Below are positions 34,341 through 45,461 of a stretch of 64,000 nucleotides of DNA, one piece after another. The position numbers and the translations under genes were made by a program. The notes under the pieces were generated by a model. It was not told the origin of the DNA and ran no database searches. It saw nothing but the letters and a program-made list of their open reading frames with translations. The stretch's first letter is position 1. Each line of letters begins with the position of its first letter. Source of the DNA: Urechis unicinctus (lineage: Eukaryota; Annelida; Polychaeta; Xenopneusta; Urechidae); NCBI GenBank assembly GCA_034190875.2, contig CM067358.1, forward strand, positions 57,259,945 to 57,323,944. The letters run 5' to 3'.

Positions 34341-34600
34341 GGCTACAGCCATGGAGTTGGCATGTTAAACGTCCTGACAAATGATATCGTAAAAATTCGT
34401 ATTCTCGCCCATGGATGGAGCATCTGTCTTTATTGCATCAACTGATGATGCAAACAAGCGGGTTTGGCATACTGAGTGAAGTTAATAATGGGAGCTCAGG
34501 TTGGAACAGTCTCGTCCTAACTCACAGATAATAGTGTTGGCGCCATATGTTATGTGGGCGCCTTAATCACTGCGAATATAGTCATTTATGAAGTTAATAA
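34341..34600 (-). pseudogene. Relic U4, N-terminal part
   Basis: The minus strand reads F-I-N-D-Y-I-R-S-D, then Y-G-A-N-T-I-I-C-E-L-G-R-D-C-S-N, then H-S-V, then S-V-D-A-I-K-T-D-A-P-S-M-G-E-N-T-N-F-Y-D-I-I-C-Q-D-V. Stops interrupt it after R-S-D and near S-H-Y. Y-G-A-N-T-I-I-C parallels the A-N-S-I-I-C start of U3. The C2 copy (48,625-48,850) keeps the DNA but has its own substitutions. Confidence 0.5.
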
Positions 34601-35220
34601 GCTATAATCAGCACAAATATGGTACTTATTGTTGATTGAGGTCCGTTAGCAAATCGATTGTTAAAGAAATGACATATGTATCATTTTCTGCGAGGAGTCC
34701 TTGTTCCGAAAGCTCTGCCCGTATCAACGTTACTCAACCCACAGCGGTCGTCCACAACAGGCTAATATGCATTAAGCAGAATATGTTCAATAATTTGCCA
34801 CATAAAACATTTGAAACCACATAGGAAAATATCAATATGTCAATATTTCTGTATGTTTTAGACATAAATCATTAGTTTAATTCATTATATTCTGCACACA
34901 AATGTAAAGAAATATAACAGCGGCAAAACGATACAGATAAAGTTCTCGCACTTGTGTTTTGTTCCTTGGAAGTTGCGTGCTTATTTGTAGTTGACTAGGG
35001 TTAACAGCCACACCTTCTTGATACACCAAGAGCAACTGAAAATTGCACACCCTGGGCCATCCAATCCTATCTAGTGGCTGCCTGGCTGTTGCTGATCTTA
35101 CCAGATTTAAAGAGTCTTCTTTTGTAGCTATTATAAAACAGGGATGTTTTTCATCGAGGTACAGTGTGTACATTAGTTCTGCACAATGACTTTGAAATGC
35201 CAGTTTTTGTTCTCCGATGC

Positions 35221-35375
35221 ATTCTATTTCTCTGTAACGCAACCAATCAGCGTGACCCATTTTCTAATGCAAAATAACAATAATACACTATGCATGACCA
35301 AAGACATGAATAGCTGTTTAAACCAACATTACTATTTCTCTGTAACGCAAACAAACAGCGCGGCCCCTAATGTGG
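35221..35375. repeat. Short local duplication inside C1
   Basis: TATTTCTCTGTAACGCAA followed by a CAG-C-G-GC-stretch occurs at about 35,223 and again at about 35,335. C2 has it once, at about 49,408. The 109-codon frame at 35,186-35,515 spans both copies and is not kept in C2. Confidence 0.6.
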
Positions 35376-37705
35376 CCCAGAGTAATAGCATAGAATGTCC
35401 AAGGTACACTGACTTACATTACAAATTTAAACATTTATGTCGCACAGATGCTACTTGGTACTCTACCTTTTCCCTTTATCTAGTTGTCAAATGTCTGTCT
35501 GCGAATGCATATTGATGAGCGTCTTACAAAAAGTCGTGTATTATTTAAAGTGGTTGCTTATTTGGGCCGCCTGACCATTTATATATTTGGACATAAAATA
35601 TTGTTTTATACAGTAATTTAATTATCGACCTTCTGTCCGAGGTACTTTCCATGCACATTCTATTTGTACGGAGCTTTTGTCAGTGTCTTGAGGCATTGTG
35701 CAGTAGAGTCAACGTTTGTGTGCCCCGCATGCAATGCATGATTACATTTGATAACACTGAATTCCCCTTGACCAAACAATGGAGACGCCATCGGCAGCAA
35801 TCTCACAGAGAGAGGCAGTTAGATTGACGGAAGACTCTTGGCATTGTACCCAGTTGGAACGTAACAACTCCAGTATCCTATATTTCGAACTGCGCGTTAT
35901 GGATACCCAATCGTTACAATGTTTCATGGAATATCACATAACTCACTAGACGGATATATAGAGCGGCCTTTGAACCCGAAGACGATAAAGAAAGCCAAAT
36001 TGAATATAACGGTTTCATAATATTCAGGTCATTATCTATCAACCTTCTTGTTGAGCAATGCAAATATACAGTGTATAATGTTCATTATTCTGACTTTATC
36101 ATTACAGATAAGCTTAATGTTGAAAGGCATGGCTGCAGTAGTGCAAAGTATCAGATACTTTCTCTGTTAGAGAGAAGTACACTTGCAAATTACAGATTAG
36201 GTAAAACAGGATAGTAGATATTTTCAGCACATTGTTAGCTCAGAACATCCCTCATACTGGCGAAATATGTAGATCTTGTGAAATATATGAGAACAATTTG
36301 GCGTTCTTGGGAGTAATCATCCGACGGAACACTCCTCCGTACAAACCCTTATGCGTAATTAGCGCCGCAATGAGTAATCGTTGATAAGACCCTGCCTTAT
36401 CACGTTAGAGGCTTTGGATCTGGACATTGCGATTCAGTGAGACAGTAGTCCATGGAAATAGCTCCCCTGGTGCGTTGATGTCATTTGATTTCGGTAAGGT
36501 ATTACGCGATTAGATGCCATATGTTGGCAGCAGGTGCACAAGTATTAGTCCATGACGCATGACGCACACCGTCACCACAGACTAATACTAAGATATGGTT
36601 TTGTAAGGACGGATATTGCTTTGGATTGGCAGCTGTATAACCATGGACGCCCTATACATACCTCTCATTTGAACACCTTGTCTCTGTTTGGTACCCAATG
36701 GAGCCTGCAGGCGGGAGCATGGTTGGGAGTTACATTGAATCGTCTTAAAAGGTTACCGTTAACGTCATAGGCAACTGACGCTTTGAGTCACCTGCTGTGA
36801 ATGTACAGACATACAAACACTAACCAGCATACCCCTCATGACCTCGAGCCATAGCGTTTAATGTTGAACATTCGGGACTTGTGTGCTTAAATCCATTAAG
36901 TTAAACATTTAACAAAAAACTGTAGTATCCTTGACTTTGGCATCTATCGTCGCTCTGACACGATACAGAATACTTTTTAGTCCAAAGGTTTTGCAAGATC
37001 TGTCCACACCATACATAGCTTAATATACTCCCATTCGTTAACAAATAAAAAATTGTATGGAACACCACTACTATACTCCATGAACGCATGCGGGATCACG
37101 CGCGCACTATCATCCCTCCCTAATCAGCCTATCTTCGCTCAATCCTCTGTCTGAAGTCTGATTATTACAACTCAAATCTGCCTGTGGTTGAGAATCAATT
37201 TGTTGTTCACATACTGTGCAATACTCTATGTGTTTAAAGGCTTTAAAAGCACAATGCTTTGCCATGTTCTTTAACTATGTGTTGCATCGAAAAACGCAGC
37301 ATCCAACGGCGCACATTTCAGACGCGGAGTAAAGGGCATGTGTGCTGTCGTCACGCTTCCCCTCTATTGTTCATTAAACGAATACATCAGAATGGAAACA
37401 TACGATATGACTGACACTTCCAACAAATCACCTTCTTCAAATGGAGCTTCATGCCCTTTAAAACCTTTTATGAATGAGTACTAACACGCTGACGTAACAA
37501 TTTCTTCAATGCTGTTTTGTAACACGTAGAATGTTATCAGAGCGAGCATTTCACCAACGACAACTAGATACTACATTACTGTTAGAAATCCTAAAGTCGG
37601 AATCACTTACAAATACTGTCGCGTGTGATCTTTAACGTGATTAATCGCACATCAATGTCAACCTTATGAACAAACGCAGTGATGCAGTAAAATAGTATGC
37701 AAGGT

Positions 37706-37897
37706 TTACATATTACCAGTTGCCAACACATTACATGTGATATTGCTTGCGAGTGCACGTCCGGTATAATCTATGCTGATGTCATATCTAGGCATTGTTC
37801 TCGTTGAAACATCCCCGGTGCATTTGTCACTAACAGCGGCCTGTAAGTCAATGTTAGCTGCGACGTTAATCACTCTCTGGATCATTGCCAGTAGCAC
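37706..37897 (-). pseudogene. Relic U5 of the unnamed coding-like family
   Basis: An uninterrupted minus-strand frame of 63 codons reads V-I-N-V-A-A-N-I-D-L-Q-A-A-V-S-D-K-C, then R-Y-D-I-S-I-D-Y-T-G-R-A-L-A-S-N-I-T-C-N. It is the best preserved copy of the C-terminal half and matches U1 residue for residue at about half of the positions. C2 has no recognisable counterpart (51,900-52,170 is unrelated), so the relic was lost there or replaced. No start, splice site or promoter is convincing. Confidence 0.45.
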
Positions 37898-39206
37898 ACG
37901 TTAATGGCGTCAACTGAGTATATTTGAGTGCTTGGTGAGTCACCACCTAAAGTATTGATAATGCACTATCACCAAGAAGGTTATTCTACTTTATGCTGCG
38001 TATACGTCATAATCAAAGAATTTGAGAGACGTATCTCATTCAACAGGCTAAGTGCATCTACTAAATAATTCCTATCATTCAAGTCGACTATCTCTATTAT
38101 GAACTGAGTGCCTTGCCTCTAAACTTTTACTCGTTGATGACTGAATCATTGAGGATAGCTAATGCAATTCCCGTTGAAGGTTAAATTATGATTGCGCTGG
38201 ATGGGAATTACCTTTGCCGTGTTTCAGAATAATTTCATAATCAGTCAACCAGTGATGAACCTGGTTAGTTGTAAATGCAATCTCGGGTAATTGACATATA
38301 TAATAGATGAATAGACATTTGTCGGTGGAGAGGATGACTATATGCACTTACTTGACTATAACAATTTAATAAGCGAAATCATTTTGCAAGTCCATCTTAA
38401 ATACGACTGTTTGTGTAATTGCCATCACGTATCGTGATTGCTTGATGCGTTATCACATTGTACAACGACCTGAGCATAAGTGATACTCAACAGACGACAG
38501 ATATGTCATACAGCCTTTCAACATGATTCATGGCGATGACCATGTTAGTATGCTATTGGTCAATACATCTGCCAGGAATTTGTGTCTATAAACCATTATG
38601 GTACACAAAAAAACGAGCACCTCCTACACCCTTAACACTTCCGCACCATATCCTCCAGTCGTTGCTCAGTATCTATCACGCGTTAACTGTTTCGACCGAA
38701 TCTGTCTTTTTAATAATGGCCAACTGACCCATGAACAATGCACTGTATAGTTAAAAACTGTTTTGCTACTTTTGTTGTTGTTCTAGAATGTCGTCGTAGT
38801 TTTGTGATGCTTTTGTTTGGTTGTTCGTTCATGTTTTGCGAGTCAAAACATCACACAACATCCAAACAAGCTTCTAATCAGTAATCCAATAATTTCCTGG
38901 TGGCATCCATTAAAGACAGTAACTTCTGTCAGCGGGTTGTTTTGTAGAGAAGCTCTAGCGACTACAAAGTGCGTTTGGTGTATCTTGTTTCACTATTAGA
39001 CCATCAATTACATAATAGGATTATGGTCGTTTGTCGCCTTTTGAAAGGGATCTTACTTGACATTGTATCAACTACAATGTGCAAAAAATGGGTTGATTGT
39101 ATTGCAAATATGGACTATGCAATATTTGATTTAATATTCAGGCCAACAAGCGTTAGTTTATCAACGTATGTTATGAATATTAGAGATTTTGGTCAAAGTT
39201 ATGACT

Positions 39207-40830
39207 TAGTTGTTATCTTTGAAAAGTAGCATTGACTTGGATTTCGCTGTAATTATATCATGCATTTTGAAAATGATTTGGGAATCACGTTTGACGACTG
39301 ATGTGAACAGACAGTGCCAGTATAGAAATAGGCAGGACGGCTTCATCCTCATTGTCTATTTGCTCGACGTCTTTTACACCGATTGAGTCCCAACCAGCGT
39401 GCTGCAATATAATGTAGGCTTCCCGAAAAGCAGCGACATCACTAACAGACTAACACGATGGGTAGTATATGGAAACTGTAAGTGCGACATGTTTTTATTT
39501 TATTAAATCAATATTCCAACTCCTCTAGTTCTCCTCACCCTAAGCTTGTCCTATCTGATCTCGTTTTATCCTAACCAACGACAATCAGGCGTTTAGTAAC
39601 ATTAGATGACATTTTCCGTTGGTGTTCACACGTTCTATTCTACATCGATTTTATGAATAGTATTTTAACAAGTCAAGATACCTTCGGTTGCATATTCAAC
39701 GAGGAAACCAAGCCCAATCACAATACAGATACACAAACTCGTAGTTGACACATCTTATTGTGGCTAAACCTCCACAATTGCTAAATATAAAGACGCTGTA
39801 GCGGATATGCTAATTATTTGGCATGCTCATGTGTAATAATCCATTAGAGCATTCATCGATGCAGACATTCGTCAACAAAGACCTTAGTGTGAGGCTCGCG
39901 CGATACCTAGGTCTTTAACCTATGCCACCGATCGCGCATCACCTTCACTGAAATGATATGGCAGCCTCCATGTGGCGGGGACGGGGAGAGAAAGGAAGCC
40001 AACCACGAACTAGACCATTGTCTCAGTTCGATAATTATTAGCCTACCCTAAAAAGGAGGCTGCCGGCGAGAGCGCGACATGGGGGAGTCAGTGAATCTTC
40101 AGTAGAACACCATAATAATTGATTACCTTTGTGACATCTGCTGCAAACACTCACCAGTGCATCCCTCATGGTTGCAATCGATGCTTTATAGATTGACTTG
40201 TTTACTAACTCGCTTTCAACTTATATCATTTAATAGTCATCGACAGGCTCAGATCTCATGGCCTAATTAGATAAAACCTCGGCAGCAGATAAGTCCAGGT
40301 AAGTGTTTTTGAATCGATTATTTTCTGCAAACATAATGCCACACTGTTATAACCGTATTAAAATTGCGTCTTAATTAGCCATGTGGTTTCATATTGTGTT
40401 GACCTAATACGCCGTAGACGTAGTCTATAAGGCGGTGAATAAACACAGACTTAGTGGAACTTTCTTATCACCACAAGCAAGGTGATCGAGATCAGGACAT
40501 TGCCGAATCAGTGCGATGATGGCTCTTCTGGATTGTTTATGGCATTTGCTATCGTACAGTTAGTACCACAAGCTCTAGAAGATGCTATCAGCTACCTGCA
40601 GTGTAAAAGATAAGAGTCCAAGACGCATGACGCTCTGTCACAGTAGAAAGATTTTAAGATATGATATTCCTCCCATCACATGAAAGTAGTTTGTATGTGC
40701 CAAGATATGACACTGCACTTAGTTCATGCCGCATAGGATTCCGAAACTTTGCGACGCGACAGTACATATCATGCTGTGCATAAATGCTTGGTAAATGGAC
40801 TATACAGTGCGGGTATATAGCTGATAATGC
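39207..40830. other. Unique sequence, GC-rich inverted repeats, no gene
   Basis: Around 39,879-40,064 several short inverted repeats cluster: AAGACC/GGTCTT, GCGCGAT/ATCGCGC, and GGCAGCCTCC (39,960-39,969) with GGAGGCTGCC (40,055-40,064). The stretch is richer in CpG than its surroundings. It could fold as RNA or be an element end, but no family is recognised. At 40,140 and 40,490-40,660 weak matches to 36,810 and 36,420-36,600 in C1 suggest an older, shorter duplication. Confidence 0.35.
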
Positions 40831-40834
40831 TGAT

Positions 40835-40962
40835 TGGTATCAACATATATGCATCAGGTGTCAACATATGTACAATAGGTATCGAAATATAAACAATACG
40901 TGTAAACTTACATACAAGCGGTACAAACATATATACAATAGGTATAACCATACATAAAATAG
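40835..40962. repeat. 21-bp degenerate tandem array, about six copies
   Basis: Units resemble TACAAACATATATACAATAGG. The minus-strand frame I-P-I-V-Y-M-F-V-P is a repeat product. Confidence 0.65.
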
Positions 40963-43898
40963 TGACGCAAATTGAAGTTCGAAGTTTATTTTGCATTGAT
41001 TTATTGTCTGAATGCTTATCGCGGCGTTTGATAAGTGGAATTTATGTTGATGGTTATAAAACAAATGGCTTCTACTGGCGAGAGCAAAACTTCAGAAATC
41101 ATTGAATATGCTGTACAATATAACATCAAATGATTGTCATCAATCGCTTCATACAAGTCAATGACGCTTTGAGCAGAGAATGAACTATGTTTTATACTTC
41201 CATGCTTATCATATAATATTGCGTCTACAGCTTGTCATGTGGTGTAATTTAGTGTTAACTCAATACACCATGCACTATGATATACATTCACACGACATCT
41301 GTTTCCTGCCACCAAACGACCAAAGAGCTCCCATCCATATTGATGTTCCCACGCTTCACACCGCTGCTCAATTCAATTGATATCACCGAGATCATAGACT
41401 CCCAATGATGACTAAATCGTGCGTTACCTGGCTTATTTGTCATGTTCATATTTTACTGTTTGTCTATGGCATTGAAAACGCAAATTGATGTAACATTTGA
41501 TCGTTCATATGTCTGCATATTTTTTTGTTCTGACAAGATACATACTGCTTCTCAGTCTCAAAGGCTTGAAAGCCACAGCCGATCTATGCATCGCCAAGTA
41601 TGCTTCCATTCGTTGAATAATTAATGGATAAATTAACCACCCACAGTTAACCACGAACACCCCAGACTGCCAACTCGACCAACCCTTCACTGTCAACTAA
41701 CCGTGATCAGCATATCAGTTAACATTTGTTGCAGTGAAAGATACTAGAGTGCGTGCGACCGTCAACATTTGTTTCTTCTATATTTCACATGTAAACTTTA
41801 TTAATCAAGGTAACTCCTAATACCCTGCCGTGTATAGTGTATTGCGATATCATTTTCCATAATTGTTATAGAAGATACTTCTGTCTCCATAGCGTATATA
41901 CAGAACTCTTCTACCATATACCTATAAAAGAGATGTTTCAAACGAAGATTTATAATTCAATATGACCGCTCTGTACAATTCGTTTCATTTTCCACGCAAT
42001 GTCACTGTCACACAGCACAATCACAAAAACAAACGCAGCCAGAGAGCGCATATATATCATAAATAAGTGTTAATCGTTTATGCAGGAACACTGTAACACT
42101 AGATGCATTTCGTTAATTCTATATTTCACCATATGTGCATTTCAAGATATTGATTGTATGTTTTTGCGTGACTGTTAATATGCTTGTGCTGCACTTTATG
42201 TAAGGGGATCATGTTGGAACATCAGCCAACATTATAGTCAGTTATAAAAAACGTCATAATTTAAACATAGTCTACTATTTGTCAATATTCTGAAGCAAAG
42301 AACAATTCTATAATATTTCTTCCACAAATATTCCTGTGTTATTTCTATTGTGTTTGAATAAGCAAATTGGTGCTTCAGATAGAAACTGCACCTAAATATT
42401 CTTGTGCATTTTCAATTCAAATATTCATCCTGGTTTGTAGAAGAGCTTTACAATCATCAAACCAACCCTGTTGGTGCCTGTTTTAGCAGTGGGAGATATG
42501 TTACCTGAAGTCATATGGCTCACTATCAAAGCAAAGCAATATCACCTGACATCAAATGACGTAAGATAGTTTGGTTGGACCATATTAGGCATAATCTGTG
42601 CAGGTGGAATTTGAGCTTCAACAGCACGAAATGACAGCCATGATAAATGAGTTTGGCTATTTCCGATTTTCTTTGAATTAAATGCCGAACACGAATCAAC
42701 TAATCTATGCCACGTGAAGCAGGGAAACACTCGTTATTGGTCTTTTCTACGAAAGGTCGTTGGGACAAAGATGCTGTGTTTAATGTTGTTGACTAACCAA
42801 GGTAATGCTAAGGTTTTGATACCATAGTCGTTTTCAATGTGCTTGATTCTCCTAAGCATGGACGGGATGTCGATATTCTTGTTATAACCATACAAAGTAG
42901 TGCCACCTCGGTATTGTCATGGGTTTGCTGCAATATATGGATGTAATGTGGCAATGATTGCCAAAGTTTGTCAATGTCAGGTGATATCACTGACACGTTT
43001 TTTTTGCGTGGCTGTCATGCTGTGTGATGATACTGAGTGGAATACACGCCCGGCATCAGGTGGCGATACCATGACATCATCAAAGGCACGTGGGGTTGTT
43101 GATCCATCGCCATGGGGCTTGGCGTTTGTTAAAGAGTCTTCTGTTTGGTGGAGCAAAGCAGCTCGCGACTAACAGGTGGTGTCGTCGTATAATTTCTCGT
43201 GCGAAGGGGTGATTGAGTCTTCTTATCGTAGCTATCGATTCTTTGATATCACATTGATCGACTAATAACATGGTGCTATCATCCATGACAGGTTTAATAT
43301 CAACGAGCTCATACATGCGGTGTTTACAAACATGATGCATACATTCTTCCGGCTGAATGCAACAAATATCTACCAACATTCGTTTCACTGCAAAGGTTTA
43401 AGAATGGGATCATTCTGTTACTTAATTGGATATAAACACCGTAAAAGAGAGACTGAAGTCGGTTTTAGATGTGCAATAAAGGGAGGTTCATCACCCATCA
43501 ATTGATATAATGGACCCCGCCATTGCGTTACATTTGTTCAAGGCGATTAATGGCGTTGGCAAGCACGAGTTTGCAATGGATACCCTCAATACCATAAATA
43601 ATGTGTTTTTCACATTCGTGCGTGTTCCTGGTCGTCTACTAATGAATGGCTAATAATAATTCATTCGGTATCAATCTTTCTGGAAATACAACTTGTACAG
43701 CTGTAAGATTAATGGACTGTTAGACGATGGATCGAAAAATAGTTAAACGAAATATTTTGCTTAAGCGTGAAATTGCAATATTACTGACCTCACAGACTCT
43801 GTACCTTGCGTAGCAGCCAGCATGGGCTTATGATGCAGTATGTACATTTTAGATTATGTTTCATGACATCGTACGCTCATATATATTCTAAAAGATGA
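40963..43898. other. No supportable gene
   Basis: AT-rich unique sequence. A pair of overlapping frames at 42,900-43,172 (plus) and 43,080-43,388 (minus, 102 codons) has no motif. No element ends or RNA genes are seen. Confidence 0.55.
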
Positions 43899-44235
43899 AT
43901 TGCCGCCGAGGAGCACTATCAACCAGAGATTGCCGCTGAGTAGAACCATTAATCTTAGATTGGCGCTGAGTAGCACCATACATTAAATATGCGCGCTGAG
44001 TAACATTATTAATCAAAGATTGGGGCTGTGTAGCACCATCAATTATATAGTGGAGCAGACTGTGATGTACCATTCTAAAATGGCATCCTAAGTAGCACCA
44101 CCAATCTAAGATTGCTGCTGAGTAACACCATCAATCAAAGATTGGCGCTGAGTGGCACTATTAATGAAATATTGGCGTTGAGTAGCACCATCAATCACAA
44201 ACTAGCTCAGACGGTGATGTACAATCCTATAATGG
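43899..44235. repeat. 30-bp tandem array in two clusters
   Basis: Units such as ATTGGCGCTGAGTAGCACCA followed by TCAATCAAAG repeat about nine times. After each cluster comes a related spacer containing CAGACNGTGATGTAC (44,045-44,085 and 44,200-44,235), so the two clusters form a larger duplication. Confidence 0.85.
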
Positions 44236-45111
44236 GGTGACTTGACTTAGCAATGACAACTTATGGAAATACCATAGTTGTAAACTGCGTAGGTTACTAT
44301 TCGAGCCCACTTTATTCTTTACCAGAGGCAAGTGAAAACAAATGGTTAGGCATACTCAGGGCAGTGTATTTTGATAAATGAAATAATATCTATTCTAACT
44401 TACATATAATCCCAGCTGCTCGTTATGTTATGTCCACAACTTAATAACAGCAAATATCTAATCTTTAGTTGGCAGAAAGAAAAATGTAATATTCTGATTG
44501 CCGTTGTTTAGGAGAGTCGTTAATTCGCATCCAAATCAAGGTTAGAACTGCTGCTCCAGGAGGATCTGGCATTGATTAGAAAGGTCGGACCAAAGCGTAA
44601 TCAATTGGCCCAAAGGAAATAACCACGAGGTTTCATTCTTTAATTTGATTCTTGTGATGAATTAGTCACTACCCTTGTAATGGCAAGATTGGCTAGGGTA
44701 GAGATTGCCAAATAGAAATAAAAGGAGCTGATTCCTCTCAGCAAATAAAGATCGTCAGCGAATCACTTTGCAATACGTTGAAAGGCGCCGTCTATCACCG
44801 TGTGTTTGATTGTTGATGTTTATCGGACCTTTTGTCATATCGCATTACTAAGTCATTGAATTCCTCGTCATTCATGCATTCATAGTCAGCGATTATCGAC
44901 AAGGCGCATAATGTGCCATTGAGGAACCCTATTTTGGCTATATATAATACAGTGATGCTCTGATTAATTATGTCCAACGTCTTATATAGTCAATAATGTC
45001 ACTAGACGCATTGGCCTCCCGGATGTTAACCGTGTTTGATCAGCAGAGAGCACATCTTGGTAAAACTGGTTAAACTATGGACGCTTTGGTTGCGTCGTCA
45101 ATGGCATAGAC
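44236..45111. other. No supportable gene
   Basis: No repeat, element end or frame longer than 60 codons that carries a motif. Confidence 0.55.
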
Positions 45112-45461
45112 CAAGGGCCGTATTCATAAAGAATAGTTAGTCTCAAAGTTAACTCAACTCTGAGTCAGCTAGAAAGTTGATTTAATTTTGCAAGCTCAAA
45201 CTTACAAATGGCGGTCTAACGGTTATATTTCCAGGAAAAGGCTTTCAATGGTATGCATAAGAACATGAATGTTCATGAAATGAACCAAAACATAATCAGC
45301 CGTTCGTTATTAATGAAACACCAATTTTTATCGGGATATAGCCATGAGCTGGCTGTCTCAGCTGAGTTCGCGGACAATTTGTTGTTTGAATACGGTCTGA
45401 GCTTGCTAAGATTGCACATTGAGACGTCACAAGTAAAGGTTCTTTATGAATACGGCACCAG
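45112..45461. mobile_element. Short inverted-repeat element (MITE-like)
   Basis: GCCGTATTCATAAAGAA at 45,117-45,133 is the perfect 17-bp inverse of TTCTTTATGAATACGGC at 45,440-45,456. The element is about 345 bp and has no coding capacity of its own. ACCA lies near both ends but not at symmetric distances, so a target duplication is not proven. The 139-codon plus frame starting at 45,253 runs out of this element into its flank, which argues against it being a gene. Confidence 0.6.

Larger units (their letters stand above)
34341..39206. repeat. Direct duplication, copy C1
   Basis: It aligns collinearly with 48,620-53,585. C1 has extra sequence at about 34,990-35,215, 36,872-37,297 and 37,700-37,880. 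C2 has extra sequence at about 50,985-51,160 and 51,530-51,875. Apart from relics U4 and U5 no gene is supported. Homologous open frames in C1 and C2 (for example 38,530-38,727 with 52,869-53,111) have the same stop, but they carry frameshifts or altered starts. Confidence 0.9.

Noticed and set aside
39879..39960. tRNA gene
   Set aside because: Short hairpins are present but no B-box GGTTCGANNCC or cloverleaf spacing. No tRNA signature was found elsewhere in the window.
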